From Beijerinckiaceae bacterium (GTDB lineage Bacteria; Pseudomonadota; Alphaproteobacteria; Rhizobiales; Beijerinckiaceae): a stretch of DNA of 36,655 nucleotides. This document shows positions 1-7,670 of the stretch, piece by piece (within the stretch, counting starts at the first letter, position 1; each line of letters starts with the position of its first letter). Below the pieces are notes generated by a model. That model had not been told where the DNA came from. It saw nothing but the letters and a program-made list of their open reading frames with translations, and ran no database searches. The DNA lies in assembly GCA_019753285.1 (NCBI GenBank), contig JAIELD010000080.1:1-36655 (forward strand), written 5' to 3'. Position numbers and translations under genes: made by a program.

Positions 1-350
1 ACCGAGAGATCGGTGCGAATGCGCAGCCCGGTCAAATGATCGCCGCGCACGGCATTGTCGACATGAATGCCGAAATGGTTGCCAGGCCCGTAGCGATTGA
101 ACAAAGGCGGAAAGATCTGGCGCGGAATGGCCGCAGAGATGAACAGCGGGCTTGCCGAGAGCGCTGACAGAACACGCTCGCCGAGCCGCCGCGCAATCTC
201 GCCGTTCGGCGGCAACTGTTGGTTGTTCTTGACCAGCGCCGACTGTGCGCCGGCGGTCGAGCGGCCGTCCTCCCATGAGGCTGCATCCATGATGCCACGA
301 AACTCGGCGACCTCGGCCTTGCTCAATATGTCGGGAACGCAAATCAGCAT
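1..350 (-). CDS. piuC: PKHD-type hydroxylase PiuC (partial, C-terminus beyond window)
   Basis: Reading the minus strand from an ATG at 350 gives about 116 residues open to the window edge, beginning [11 protein letters not shown]. This is the N-terminal half of the PiuC/YbiX family of Fe(II)/2-oxoglutarate dioxygenases. The segment [12 protein letters not shown] carries the first two iron ligands (HxD); the distal His and the 2-oxoglutarate-binding Arg would lie outside the window. A GAGGG ribosome-binding site sits just upstream. The start is 10 bases after the stop of the TonB-dependent receptor gene, so the two are almost certainly co-transcribed. That pairing is typical: piuC commonly follows a catecholate siderophore receptor (piuA/fiu) in iron-regulated operons. 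The substrate of PiuC is not established. Confidence 0.9.
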   Translation of the reverse strand, partial: MLICVPDILSKAEVAEFRGIMDAASWEDGRSTAGAQSALVKNNQQLPPNGEIARRLGERVLSALSASPLFISAAIPRQIFPPLFNRYGPGNHFGIHVDNAVRGDHLTGLRIRTDLS

Positions 351-360
351 TCTGCGGCCC

Positions 361-2775
361 TCAAAACTTGGCCTGAGCCACGACCGAGACCGTGCGGCCG
401 GGCGCGACGAACACGAACGGCGTCGCGCTCTGGTAGAAGGCGTCGTAGTAGAGTTCGTCGAACAGGTTCGTCACTGCGACTTTGACGGTGACGTTCTTCG
501 TCAACGTCGCCTCGGTAAAGGCGTCCACCCGCCAATGCGAGGGAAGGACGTTGGCGTTCGCGGCCAGTGTGCCGCCATGAATGCGCGAGGCATAGGTGAT
601 CTGGCCGCCGATCTCGAAGGTCTCGTTGAGGCGGTATTTGCTGAGGATGTTGAACGAACGATCCGCGATATTGGCGAGCTTCAGCCCGACATTGGAGGCG
701 AGCGCCGATTTCTCCACCTTGTCGTCGAGGATGACGACGCCGGCCGAGATGCTCCAATCGTCGGTGATCTGGCCGCTAAGGCCGAGGTCGATGCCGCGCA
801 CGCGGTAGGCTGCGCCGGCGACGATATTGCCGGCGATCGTCTCGCGGGCGTTTTCCTTGCGCGTCTCGAACAGGGCGGCGGTTGCGAGCAGGCGCTTGTT
901 GAAAAACTCCCATTTGGTGCCGACCTCGATGGACGTGTTCTCCTCAGGGCTGAACACCTGGTTGGTGGTCGCCGTCGGCGACAGACCGCCATAGAGCGAG
1001 GACGAGGCGTCCAGCTCCGCACCGACAGGGTTCGAAGAGGTGGCATAGGCCGCATAGAGGCTGCCATTGGGCAGCGGCTTCACGACGATGCCGGCATTGT
1101 AGTTGACCATGCCGGTATTGGCGCTGACCTTGCTGCCGCCGAATTCGGAACTGATGTGGTAGTCATCGTAACGAATGCCGCCGTTGAGAATGACGACATC
1201 GTTCCAGTTCGCCGTCTCCAGAAGGTAGACCGCGTTGGTATCGACCGGGATGATCGTCGGCTGGCCAAGCCGGGTCGGGGCATTACCGAAGGCGAGCAGG
1301 TTCGGCGGGTTGAAAAGCGGGACGGTCAATGCGCCACGCCCGCTGAAGCCGCCAGGAAGCTGCTCGGACACCAGCCCCGTATAACTGTCGCGGCTGACGC
1401 GCTCGCGTGAGATTTCCACGCCGCCCACGACCGTATGCGAGACGGGCCCGGTGTTGAACTTGACGGTTGCATCAGAGACGTTGGCGATGACGTCGGTCAC
1501 CTGATAGCGGCTTTGCGGATTGGCGCTGACCGTCCATAGCGCCGGGTTGCGGTTGGTGACGTTCGGTGCTTCCGGCAGCGTGCCGACATAGTCCAGCACG
1601 GAGCGGCCCAGCCGGAACTTGTTGCTGACGGTGAGGTAGTCATTGAACTGATACTGGCCGTTGATCGTGCCGATATCCTGCTTCGTTCGCTGGAAATCCC
1701 GATTGACGAAGCCGTAATACGTGTTGCGGGCGAGCCCCGTCTCCGTGAATGGCCGCAGCGCCGCGCGATTGAACGGCACGCCGAAATCCGGCAACTGATC
1801 GAGATCGGTATGAAGATAGTTCGCCGTGATCTTGAGATCTGCGGAGGGCTCGTATTTGACGGCACCGGCAAGGCCCCAGCGGTCATCGAAGACGTAATTG
1901 CGGCCTGCGACGTTTGCCTCCTGGAACATGCCGTTGAGGCGGATTGAAAAGGCCGGGCTGATGACCTTGTTGACGTCGATCGTCACGCGCTTGGTATTGT
2001 CGCTCGCGAGCGTGCCTTCGCCATTGTAGAAATCGGCGTCGCCCGCCTGCTTGGTGACGATGTTGATCGCGCCGCCTGCCGTGCCCCGGCCGGCGAAGCT
2101 CGATGCCGGCCCGCGCAGGATTTCGAGCTGTTCGGTGAAGAAGTTCTCGCGGATGCTGACGGAGGGATCCCGCACGCCGTCGACGAAGATATCGTTGCGC
2201 GCGTCGAAGCCGCGGATGAAAAAGCGGTCGCCGAATGCGTTGCCACCTTCGCCGGTTCCCAGAGTGACGCCTGCTGTGGTTCGCGCCACCTCGCGCAGGC
2301 TGGTCGCGTTCTTGTCCTCCAGCAACTCCTTCGTGAGCACGGTGACGGTTTTCGGCGTGTTGACGATCGGCTGGGAGAAGCGGTTGGAGGCAAGCCGATC
2401 CGCCTTGTAGGGCGCGGCCGGATTGGCATAGGGGTTCGCGTCCGCTAGTCGCGCCAGAATGGGAACGGCCGACGGCGCAGGCAAAGACGGCGCAACCGTC
2501 TCGGCCTGTCTCGCCCGATTGCGCAAGGCCGCCCGCGCGCTCAACTGCGCGGCTGTCGGGCGGCTGGCGGCCGGACGAGGACGCGTGACGGGCGCATCGA
2601 CCGTCAACGAAGGGAGCGCTGCCGGCTGCTCCTGTGCGCTGGCGCCCGAGGCCGCACCAGCCATGACAATACAAGCCGTCGTTATACTTTGCTTATACTG
2701 CCGATTACTAAAATCGGCCTTGCTGCTGCTTTCGGGACGTGAACGCAGTGAATGCGGCTGCCTCGTAGCTTGCAT
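361..2775 (-). CDS. TonB-dependent siderophore receptor (Fiu/PiuA-like)
   Basis: Outer-membrane ferric-siderophore receptor of about 804 residues. An unusually long leader, with a hydrophobic core ([16 protein letters not shown]) ending near residue 47, is followed by a Pro-rich stretch with a possible TonB box (PSLTVDAP). The plug domain has the family motifs [19 protein letters not shown] and ILRGPASS, then a 22-strand beta-barrel region ending in the terminal aromatic residue of outer-membrane proteins (VAQAKF). In-frame ATGs lie at 2829, 2811 and 2775. A candidate promoter puts transcription start near 2838, which argues against 2829; I chose 2775, with 2811 possible. piuC follows by 10 bases. 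Catecholate specificity is inferred from the piuC neighbour and overall similarity to Fiu/PiuA, not shown. Confidence 0.92.
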   Translation of the reverse strand: MQATRQPHSLRSRPESSSKADFSNRQYKQSITTACIVMAGAASGASAQEQPAALPSLTVDAPVTRPRPAASRPTAAQLSARAALRNRARQAETVAPSLPAPSAVPILARLADANPYANPAAPYKADRLASNRFSQPIVNTPKTVTVLTKELLEDKNATSLREVARTTAGVTLGTGEGGNAFGDRFFIRGFDARNDIFVDGVRDPSVSIRENFFTEQLEILRGPASSFAGRGTAGGAINIVTKQAGDADFYNGEGTLASDNTKRVTIDVNKVISPAFSIRLNGMFQEANVAGRNYVFDDRWGLAGAVKYEPSADLKITANYLHTDLDQLPDFGVPFNRAALRPFTETGLARNTYYGFVNRDFQRTKQDIGTINGQYQFNDYLTVSNKFRLGRSVLDYVGTLPEAPNVTNRNPALWTVSANPQSRYQVTDVIANVSDATVKFNTGPVSHTVVGGVEISRERVSRDSYTGLVSEQLPGGFSGRGALTVPLFNPPNLLAFGNAPTRLGQPTIIPVDTNAVYLLETANWNDVVILNGGIRYDDYHISSEFGGSKVSANTGMVNYNAGIVVKPLPNGSLYAAYATSSNPVGAELDASSSLYGGLSPTATTNQVFSPEENTSIEVGTKWEFFNKRLLATAALFETRKENARETIAGNIVAGAAYRVRGIDLGLSGQITDDWSISAGVVILDDKVEKSALASNVGLKLANIADRSFNILSKYRLNETFEIGGQITYASRIHGGTLAANANVLPSHWRVDAFTEATLTKNVTVKVAVTNLFDELYYDAFYQSATPFVFVAPGRTVSVVAQAKF

Positions 2776-2844
2776 GACCGATAATCCCACAAAATTCCGC
2801 CCTCGAAACATGAAAAGGCCGGAAACCATCTAATTCCGGATGGC

Positions 2845-2873
2845 TGATAGGATGATCCTCCAAGCGGAGTCAA
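2845..2873 (-). promoter_or_regulatory. Candidate promoter of the receptor-piuC operon with a palindrome in the spacer
   Basis: On the minus strand TTGACT (2873-2868) is followed after exactly 17 bases by CTATCA (2850-2845), a good housekeeping-type match for alphaproteobacteria. A perfect odd-centred palindrome, AGGAT-G-ATCCT (2849-2859), covers the end of the spacer and the edge of the -10 element, where a repressor could act. The palindrome does not match a Fur, Irr or RirA box that I recognise. Upstream, 2879-3001 is conspicuously AT-rich and could act as an UP element. Confidence 0.45.
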
Positions 2874-3045
2874 CGCCTTTTCAGCAAATTAACGCATTGA
2901 AAACAATATATCTTTTGTATCTGGAATAGTTATAATCTGCATATACATCCAGTTTTTAATTACTCTAATCAATATCTGAATATATAAATCTGTTATTACT
3001 GTCACTTGGCGGGTGCTCTTGGCACGTCAGCATCGAAAATAAGTC

Positions 3046-3285
3046 TCAATCGGCCCTCGGCGGCTTCATGAGCGAGAACAGCTCGTCTACGGTGACTTGG
3101 GCGGCGCGGCGCACATCGTCCGGCCGATCGATGCCGGCGATGCTGATCTGGTTGACCACGGCCTTCACCTCGTCGCGGAAATCCGTGAGGAACGACAGTG
3201 GATCTGGCGAGGCGTTGGCGACACGCGCAATGAGACCGGTCACCAGAATCTGGCAGGCCAGCATGCGTCCGTTGAGTTCGTCCAT
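3046..3285 (-). CDS. Small conserved hypothetical protein
   Basis: A 79-residue protein starting MDELNGRMLACQ, with no signal peptide and no transmembrane segment. The sequence is amphipathic, predicted helical, acidic in the middle (TDFRDEVKAVVNQ) and ends LMKPPRAD. Composition and codon use are those of a real alphaproteobacterial gene, and it fills an otherwise empty gap between the HD-GYP gene and the siderophore receptor. I recognise no domain. It could be co-transcribed with the upstream HD-GYP gene (gap about 111 bases), which would make it a candidate accessory protein, but nothing in the sequence shows that. Confidence 0.7.
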   Translation of the reverse strand: MDELNGRMLACQILVTGLIARVANASPDPLSFLTDFRDEVKAVVNQISIAGIDRPDDVRRAAQVTVDELFSLMKPPRAD

Positions 3286-3396
3286 GAAGCACCTTCGTTT
3301 TGTGAGATGGCGCGTCCGCGCGCCTGGCGGGCGTAAGCGGAAACGCGCGCCTCTCTATACGCTTCGATGCTGAATGCAATAATCGGAACCAGAAAC

Positions 3397-4542
3397 TCAG
3401 ACTGCGCTTTCGAGCTGCTCGATCACGCCTTTGAAGGCCTTGACCAGCGGGACGTCGAGCTTCGGGCCCATGCCGCACAAAATCTCGAAGGCCTGATGGC
3501 TCGAGACGGAGTTCTGGTACGACTGGCGGCTGATGAGGTTGGCGAACCGGTCCGAAATCATCATCAGCCTCGTGAGGTCGCCGATTTCGCATCCCGACAG
3601 GCCGTTCGGATAGCCGGAGCCGTCGAGATATTCGTGATGCTGCGAGATCACGTCGAGCAGATCTTCATCGATGGAGGCCTGCGTCTCGACCATGCGCCGC
3701 CCATCCATCGGATGCTTGCGCAGGATGGCCTCCTCGCGCGGCGTGAGGGGCTCCCGCTTTTCGAGGATCTCGACCGGCACCTTGGCCTTGCCAATATCGT
3801 GGAGGAGCGCGCTCAAGGTCAGGCGCCCGATATCGTGCTTTGTGAAACCGAGCGAGCGGCCGAACGCCGCCGCTATGCCGGTAACGGCAAGCGAATGACG
3901 ATAGGTGGCACTGTGATGCTCGCGCACGGCATCGAGCCAATTCTGCAGCCCGTGCTCGTCGACGCCGGCAAGCACCATGCTGTTATGCGCCTGCATGTCG
4001 GCGCGGTTGATCGGTGTGCCGGTCTTGGCGAGTTGGAACACCTTGTCGAGCGCGCTTTCACCAGCCGTCAGCGCGGCCGACAGGGTCTTCGGCTGTGAAT
4101 ATTTGAGAATGAGCCATTCGATCGCATCGAGGCCATTTCGCACGAAGTCGGCACGCGCGACCTCGATCACCGAGCGCAACTGCGGGCTTTGAAAAGCCGC
4201 CGTCTCGTCGATGACGATCCTCGGAATCACGCGGTCGGAATTGGCGATGAGTGCGAACTTGATGTCGATCGAGCCGTAGGGGTCGGCGATGACGACGACG
4301 AAGGTTCGGTCGCGATCAAGATTGAGCAGACCGCGTTTCAGCGATTCGACCGATTGCGCGTCGGTGAGATCCGTATCGATGACAAGGCCGATCCAGGCGA
4401 GGGCAGCGCTGCCGCGAAGGGCTGCGAAAGCGCGCGTCGTCAGCTTCGTGCAAAGATGCCGGCGCGAGAGCGCCTCCATCAACGGAAACGGAGTTTCAGC
4501 CGGCAGATCGGAGACAAATAGCAGCGAAGTCTCGCTGTTCAT
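3397..4542 (-). CDS. HD-GYP domain protein, probable cyclic-di-GMP phosphodiesterase
   Basis: A 381-residue cytosolic protein. The C-terminal half is an HD-GYP domain with the expected landmarks: H216, the HD pair in LLHDIGK (248-249), HPxxG (277-281), HHE (302-304) and the GYP signature in GSGYP (308-312). These residues bind the metal centre that hydrolyses c-di-GMP. The N-terminal 150 residues look like a degenerate receiver-type alpha/beta fold (LLFVSD, WIGLVIDTDLTD, FVVVIADPYG). The usual phospho-acceptor geometry is not clear, so it may sense a protein partner or ligand instead. It ends with a partly divergent tail after the GYP motif. The gene is read in the same direction as the sigma/anti-sigma operon upstream (gap 123 bases), so read-through is possible. 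Confidence 0.88.
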   Translation of the reverse strand: MNSETSLLFVSDLPAETPFPLMEALSRRHLCTKLTTRAFAALRGSAALAWIGLVIDTDLTDAQSVESLKRGLLNLDRDRTFVVVIADPYGSIDIKFALIANSDRVIPRIVIDETAAFQSPQLRSVIEVARADFVRNGLDAIEWLILKYSQPKTLSAALTAGESALDKVFQLAKTGTPINRADMQAHNSMVLAGVDEHGLQNWLDAVREHHSATYRHSLAVTGIAAAFGRSLGFTKHDIGRLTLSALLHDIGKAKVPVEILEKREPLTPREEAILRKHPMDGRRMVETQASIDEDLLDVISQHHEYLDGSGYPNGLSGCEIGDLTRLMMISDRFANLISRQSYQNSVSSHQAFEILCGMGPKLDVPLVKAFKGVIEQLESAV

Positions 4543-4665
4543 GTGGGGTGGCCTGATACCGGCGGGGCGGGCATGTCTTCATCCTTCTGGACGGGCGCAC
4601 CGTAAATGGAAACGGTAAAAAATGACTTGAGCCCGACGAGGCAGCGCAGTGCGGCATCCTGCCGC

Positions 4666-5373
4666 TTACAACGCCTGCAACGTCAATCCTTTCATGAGGA
4701 TAGGCCCTGTCGGACGACCGATCGGCGAGCCGTTCCTGGCCTCGAGCGTGATCTCGAACAACTGCCCGCTGCCTGGTCTCGGTAAATCCTTCAAATCGAG
4801 CCTGACGGCACGCGCCCGGTCCAAAAGCGCGACCGAAACGGGTCCACGCTCCCGGCTCGGCAGCGTCCAGACTTCGAGCGCCTTGCCGTCCGGCACCGCG
4901 ATCGAAGAGAGCGGCACGAGCTCGACGGTGCCGTCCGCGAATGCATTGACGACGGCTGCTGGCACGTTCTGATCCGTCACGAGCACCGCGACGAGCGTCG
5001 GTGTCGAAAGGCGTGCGTTCCAGAGCGACGCCGCGAAGAGCGCGAGTGCAAGGCTTGCGACGGCGCCGACAAGGCCAGCCCCGCGCCAGAAGCCGAGGTT
5101 CGACCAGATGCCGACGCTCTTTTGTCGAGCGGCGTCTGCTGCCTTGGCCGGCGTCGCGGCCGCGGTCGCAGCCTCGATCCGCGTCCACAGGTCCGGCGCC
5201 GGATCGATCGGCGTCGCCGTTTCGTCGATGGCCTCGAAGCGCCGACGCCAGAAGGCGACGGAGGCCTGAAACTCGCGATTGCTCGCTTCCAGGGCGCGAG
5301 CGCGGGCAAGATCGTCGCCGTCCAGCAATCCGATCACATATTCGGAGGCGAGCAGGTCGAAATCGTCATTCAT
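4666..5373 (-). CDS. RskA-type anti-sigma factor
   Basis: A 235-residue single-pass membrane protein. The cytosolic N-terminus has the anti-sigma helix set (LASEYVIGLLDGDDLARARAL ... FWRRRFEAID), without the Cys/His zinc motif of ZAS anti-sigma factors. A transmembrane segment follows at about residues 98-118, then a periplasmic RskA/anti-sigma-K domain of about 115 residues. ATGs occur at 5382 and 5373. I chose 5373 because its ATG overlaps the sigma stop codon (ATGA), the usual arrangement for translational coupling, and because a GGGA sequence is too close to 5382. By family knowledge it sequesters the adjacent ECF sigma at the membrane until regulated proteolysis. The inducing signal is unknown. 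Confidence 0.9.
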   Translation of the reverse strand: MNDDFDLLASEYVIGLLDGDDLARARALEASNREFQASVAFWRRRFEAIDETATPIDPAPDLWTRIEAATAAATPAKAADAARQKSVGIWSNLGFWRGAGLVGAVASLALALFAASLWNARLSTPTLVAVLVTDQNVPAAVVNAFADGTVELVPLSSIAVPDGKALEVWTLPSRERGPVSVALLDRARAVRLDLKDLPRPGSGQLFEITLEARNGSPIGRPTGPILMKGLTLQAL

Positions 5374-5921
5374 TGCAGGCATTCCCGCAACGAAAGCAGG
5401 CTGCGCCGCAGCCAGGATTTGACGGTACCGAGCGGGACATCGAGCCGCGCCGCCAATTCGCCATGGCTGAGCCCATGCGCATAGGCCATCAGAACGAGCC
5501 GCCGGCGCGACGCGTCAAGACGTTCGAGGCAGCGGCGGAGCGCATTGGCCTCCGAAAGCTTGGAGATGATCTCCTCGGGCGTGTCCTCGAGCGATTCCTG
5601 CTCGAAGGCGTCGAAATCGGCCGTGAGCTCCGAGCGAGCCTCGCCGCGCAGGATGTTGAGCGTGCGATTGCGCAGGATGGTATACATCCAGCTCCGCGCC
5701 GCTCCGCGCGCCGGATCATACCGCGACGCGGTGTTCCAGATGCTGATGAAGCTGTCATGGACAGCCTCCTCGGCGAGCGCGCGGCGTTTCAGCATGCGTT
5801 GGGCAACCGCGATCATGCGTCCGGCCTCGTGGTCGTAGAGAAGGCGCAGCGCCTTGCGATCGCCCTCGCCGCAGCGGACGAGCGCTGCTTCGAGATCGAT
5901 CGTTCCGTTTATACCGACCAT
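5370..5921 (-). CDS. ECF-type RNA polymerase sigma factor
   Basis: A 183-residue group IV sigma factor. Region 2 spans roughly residues 24-92 (AVAQRMLKRR, EEAVHDSFISIWNTASRYDP, ARSWMYTILRNRTLNILR). An acidic linker (DFDAFEQESLEDTPEE) follows. Region 4 lies at about 125-180 with the helix-turn-helix LSHGELAARLDVPLGTVKSWLRRSL. It resembles the SigK-like class that pairs with RskA anti-sigma factors, and its gene overlaps that anti-sigma gene by four bases. The promoter upstream (TGCATCC-N16-TGTA) is duplicated in mirror image before the divergent DUF4394 gene, which points to autoregulation and a first regulon member. It is not obviously the ECF11/RpoE type expected for a ChrR partner. Confidence 0.93.
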   Translation of the reverse strand: MVGINGTIDLEAALVRCGEGDRKALRLLYDHEAGRMIAVAQRMLKRRALAEEAVHDSFISIWNTASRYDPARGAARSWMYTILRNRTLNILRGEARSELTADFDAFEQESLEDTPEEIISKLSEANALRRCLERLDASRRRLVLMAYAHGLSHGELAARLDVPLGTVKSWLRRSLLSLRECLQ

Positions 5922-5966
5922 TCGCCCGTTCGCCCTCGAGCCCCGCGCGGCTCCTACTGTTCATAC

Positions 5967-5993
5967 TACACAGGGAAGGCGTGGTTGGATGCA
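5967..5993 (-). promoter_or_regulatory. Candidate ECF promoter of the sigma/anti-sigma operon
   Basis: On the minus strand TGCATCC (5993-5987) is followed after 16 bases by TGTA (5970-5967). The identical motif with identical spacing occurs on the other strand before the DUF4394 gene, and in both cases the TGTA element begins 49 bases from the start codon. The -35 half resembles the ATCC-containing elements of SigK- and RpoE-type ECF promoters. Transcription start is expected near 5958. Confidence 0.6.
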
Positions 5994-6017
5994 AGGATAA
6001 AGAAATATCGCCCCTGC

Positions 6018-6044
6018 TGCATCCGCCGGCCGAGATGGCGTGTA
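6018..6044 (+). promoter_or_regulatory. Candidate ECF promoter of the DUF4394 gene
   Basis: TGCATCC (6018-6024), 16-base spacer, TGTA (6041-6044). This is the mirror copy of the element at 5967-5993. The spacers are unrelated in sequence, so the match is confined to the two hexamer-like elements, as expected for a sigma recognition site rather than a recent duplication. Transcription start is expected near 6051, leaving a leader of about 38 bases with a GGGAG ribosome-binding site. Confidence 0.6.
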
Positions 6045-6089
6045 CCCGTGATGTCGGACCAGACCGGCCGATGTTTACGGGAGAACACC

Positions 6090-6863
6090 ATGTCCAAACT
6101 CATTCTGCTCGCCGCCGTCGCGGCGGCCACTCTCGCCACCGGCGCCAAGGCCGAGACGATTGCCGCACTGACCGGCGACGCCACGCTTCTCCATATCGAT
6201 GCCAAGACCGCGAAGGTCGGCAAGACCGTCACCATCAAAGGCTTGCCGGGCGCGGTGGTCGGCATCGACGTGCGCCCATCGGACGGCTTGCTCTATGCGC
6301 TGGCGAGCGACGGAACGGTCGCGACGATCGATCTCGCCACGGGCACGGCGACCGTCAAGTCGAAGCTCGACAAGATGCTGCCGGCCGGCGTTGGCGGCTC
6401 GGTCGATTTCAATCCTGTGGCCGATCGCCTGCGCATCATTGGGACTGATGGAGCCAATCTGCGCGCCAACGTCGATGACGGCAAAGTCACGGCAGACAAG
6501 AACATCGCCTTCGCAGACACCGATGCGGGCAAGGGCAAGCCTGCGACCGTGATCGCGGGTGCCTATACCAACTCGGTGAAGGGCACGAAGGAAACCGCGC
6601 TGTTCGACATCGACGCCTCGGGCCTCTACGTCAAGCAGGCGCCGCCGAATGACGGCATCCTCAACAGCGTCGGCGCGACCGGCGTTTCGAGCAAGATCAT
6701 CGCCTTCGACATCGCGACGGACGCGGCTGGCGTCAACACGGGCTGGCTCGTCGCGGACGGAATGCTCTACAAGGTCGATGTCGCCAGCGGCAAGACGAGC
6801 GGCGCTGTCAAGATCAGCGGTGCGACCGGAGCGATCCGCGATATCGCGGTTCTGCCGCAGTAA
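6090..6863 (+). CDS. Secreted DUF4394 domain protein
   Basis: A 257-residue protein with a clear signal peptide (residues 1 to about 20, ending GAKA). The rest is repeating beta-propeller-like units of the DUF4394 type (DVRPSDGLLYALASDGTVATID; DFNPVADRLRIIGTDGANLRANV; DIDASGLYVKQAPPNDGILNSVG). Function is unknown; members are exported. The ATG at 6090 has GGGAG 7 bases upstream and is followed directly by the signal peptide. The open frame continues far upstream, but that part is antisense to the sigma operon and is not credible as coding. It is divergent from the ECF sigma gene and shares its promoter motif, so it is probably a target of that sigma factor. A terminator follows at 6881-6909. 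Confidence 0.9.
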   Translation: MSKLILLAAVAAATLATGAKAETIAALTGDATLLHIDAKTAKVGKTVTIKGLPGAVVGIDVRPSDGLLYALASDGTVATIDLATGTATVKSKLDKMLPAGVGGSVDFNPVADRLRIIGTDGANLRANVDDGKVTADKNIAFADTDAGKGKPATVIAGAYTNSVKGTKETALFDIDASGLYVKQAPPNDGILNSVGATGVSSKIIAFDIATDAAGVNTGWLVADGMLYKVDVASGKTSGAVKISGATGAIRDIAVLPQ

Positions 6864-6880
6864 GCCCGATCGGAAACGAG

Positions 6881-6909
6881 AAAGGCGCGCCACGAAAGGC
6901 GCGCCTTTT
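6881..6909 (+). terminator. Rho-independent terminator after the DUF4394 gene
   Basis: An 11-base perfect stem (AAAGGCGCGCC, 6881-6891, with GGCGCGCCTTT, 6898-6908) closes a six-base ACGAAA loop and runs into TTTT. It lies between two convergent genes. The minus-strand transcript of the 115-residue protein could also use the stem, although its T-run on that side is interrupted. Confidence 0.8.
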
Positions 6910-6931
6910 CAATCAGACGGCGACGCTACGA

Positions 6932-7279
6932 TCAGCGCAGATTGTCGAAGCTTGGCGAACCGAGTTGCGTGCGGAAGCCGCCATAGCCGTAATAGACGCC
7001 CTGTCCGATGAAGCCGGTATTGCCATAGCGAAGCGTCGGACGCTCGAACCCTGCGACTTCGAAGGTGGGGGTGCGGGTGTAGTCGTAATCGTCGACGCGC
7101 GAGCGGCGGTTGCGGACGATAACCTGAAGATACTTGCCGTCGCGGCTGACGCAGCGGTTGAACTTGTCACAGGCGGCGACGCGCTGTCCGCCGGCCGGAG
7201 CAGCGGCTGCGCTGTCAGCGCCGGCAACGGCGAGGCCAAGACCGAAGGCTGCAAGCATTGCAATATGAGATGATTTCAT
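6932..7279 (-). CDS. Small secreted protein of unknown function
   Basis: A 115-residue exported protein. The ATG at 7279 has an excellent GAGGAA ribosome-binding site and opens a signal peptide (MKSSHIAMLAAFGLGLAVAG) with probable cleavage after ADSAAAA. The mature part has two cysteines spaced like a possible disulfide (ACDKFNRC), a basic/acidic centre (RNRRSRVDDYDYTRTP), and a Gly/Tyr-rich C-terminus (FIGQGVYYGYGGFRTQLG). I recognise no family. It is convergent with the DUF4394 gene and divergent from the photolyase gene. An in-frame upstream start at 7330 would only lengthen the leader and has no comparable ribosome-binding site. Confidence 0.75.
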   Translation of the reverse strand: MKSSHIAMLAAFGLGLAVAGADSAAAAPAGGQRVAACDKFNRCVSRDGKYLQVIVRNRRSRVDDYDYTRTPTFEVAGFERPTLRYGNTGFIGQGVYYGYGGFRTQLGSPSFDNLR

Positions 7280-7670
7280 CGCCGTGTTCCTCGTCTTCAA
7301 AGCACGTTCGTTGCGCTGCACACCGCCCAACCGAAGCTGTTGACGATCATGCTACAAGCCAAGCGAATTGGCCACGCACGATCGCGAGAGCGGATCGTCA
7401 TAAAGAGATGATCGCCCCGTTTGTCCACAATGAGGGATAATGGTTAAGCTTACGGATATAAGCAGCGGGAATGGCAACGATTTCCCGCCTGCCACAGATA
7501 AATGCGGCAATGCGCTTCCGGTTCCATAAGCCCGATGGATCACGTGATAAGCGGCGCTCAACGAGGCACCCGTTACGGGACTTGATGACGACGCCGAGGT
7601 GTCACATGGATCGACAAAGTGCGTTGTGATTGAATCACATGGCTCGTTATCCGAAGAAAGAGAATCACAT
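7280..7670. other. Long divergent intergenic region upstream of the photolyase gene
   Basis: About 390 bases separate the secreted-protein start from the TTG start proposed for the photolyase. I see no convincing protein or RNA gene in it. It holds a 7-base-pair inverted repeat with a 10-base loop (GCGGGAA 7465-7471, TTCCCGC 7482-7488), and closer to the photolyase a 15-base palindrome and three TCACAT repeats (separate entry). No TGATCC-type or TGCATCC-type ECF promoter with proper spacing was found for the photolyase operon. Confidence 0.6.
7602..7670 (+). promoter_or_regulatory. Palindrome and TCACAT repeats upstream of the photolyase gene
   Basis: TGTGATT-G-AATCACA (7625-7639) is a perfect 15-base palindrome. 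Its right half belongs to a series of TCACAT words at 7602-7607, 7635-7640 and 7665-7670, spaced 33 and 30 bases, close to three helical turns. The last copy abuts the TTG start, and the longer GAATCACAT is repeated exactly at 7632 and 7662. This looks like a transcription-factor operator. It resembles a CRP-type half-site pair but with a 5-base instead of a 6-base centre. Confidence 0.45.

Noticed and set aside
97..1410. Long plus-strand open frame
   Set aside because: Antisense to the TonB-dependent receptor and piuC, with no recognisable domain and shadow-type composition.
4543..4665. Possible terminator after the anti-sigma gene (a GCGGCA/TGCCGC hairpin and a T6 run)
   Set aside because: The T-run is more than 30 bases away from the hairpin, so it is not an intrinsic terminator as it stands.
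5001..6089. N-terminal extension of the DUF4394 frame by more than 360 codons
   Set aside because: It runs antisense through the anti-sigma and sigma genes. A proper ATG with a ribosome-binding site and signal peptide is at 6090.
7625..7639. CRP or FNR binding site
   Set aside because: The half-sites resemble CRP (TGTGA/TCACA) but the centre is 5 bases instead of 6, and the FNR consensus is not met. It was kept only as an unassigned palindrome.
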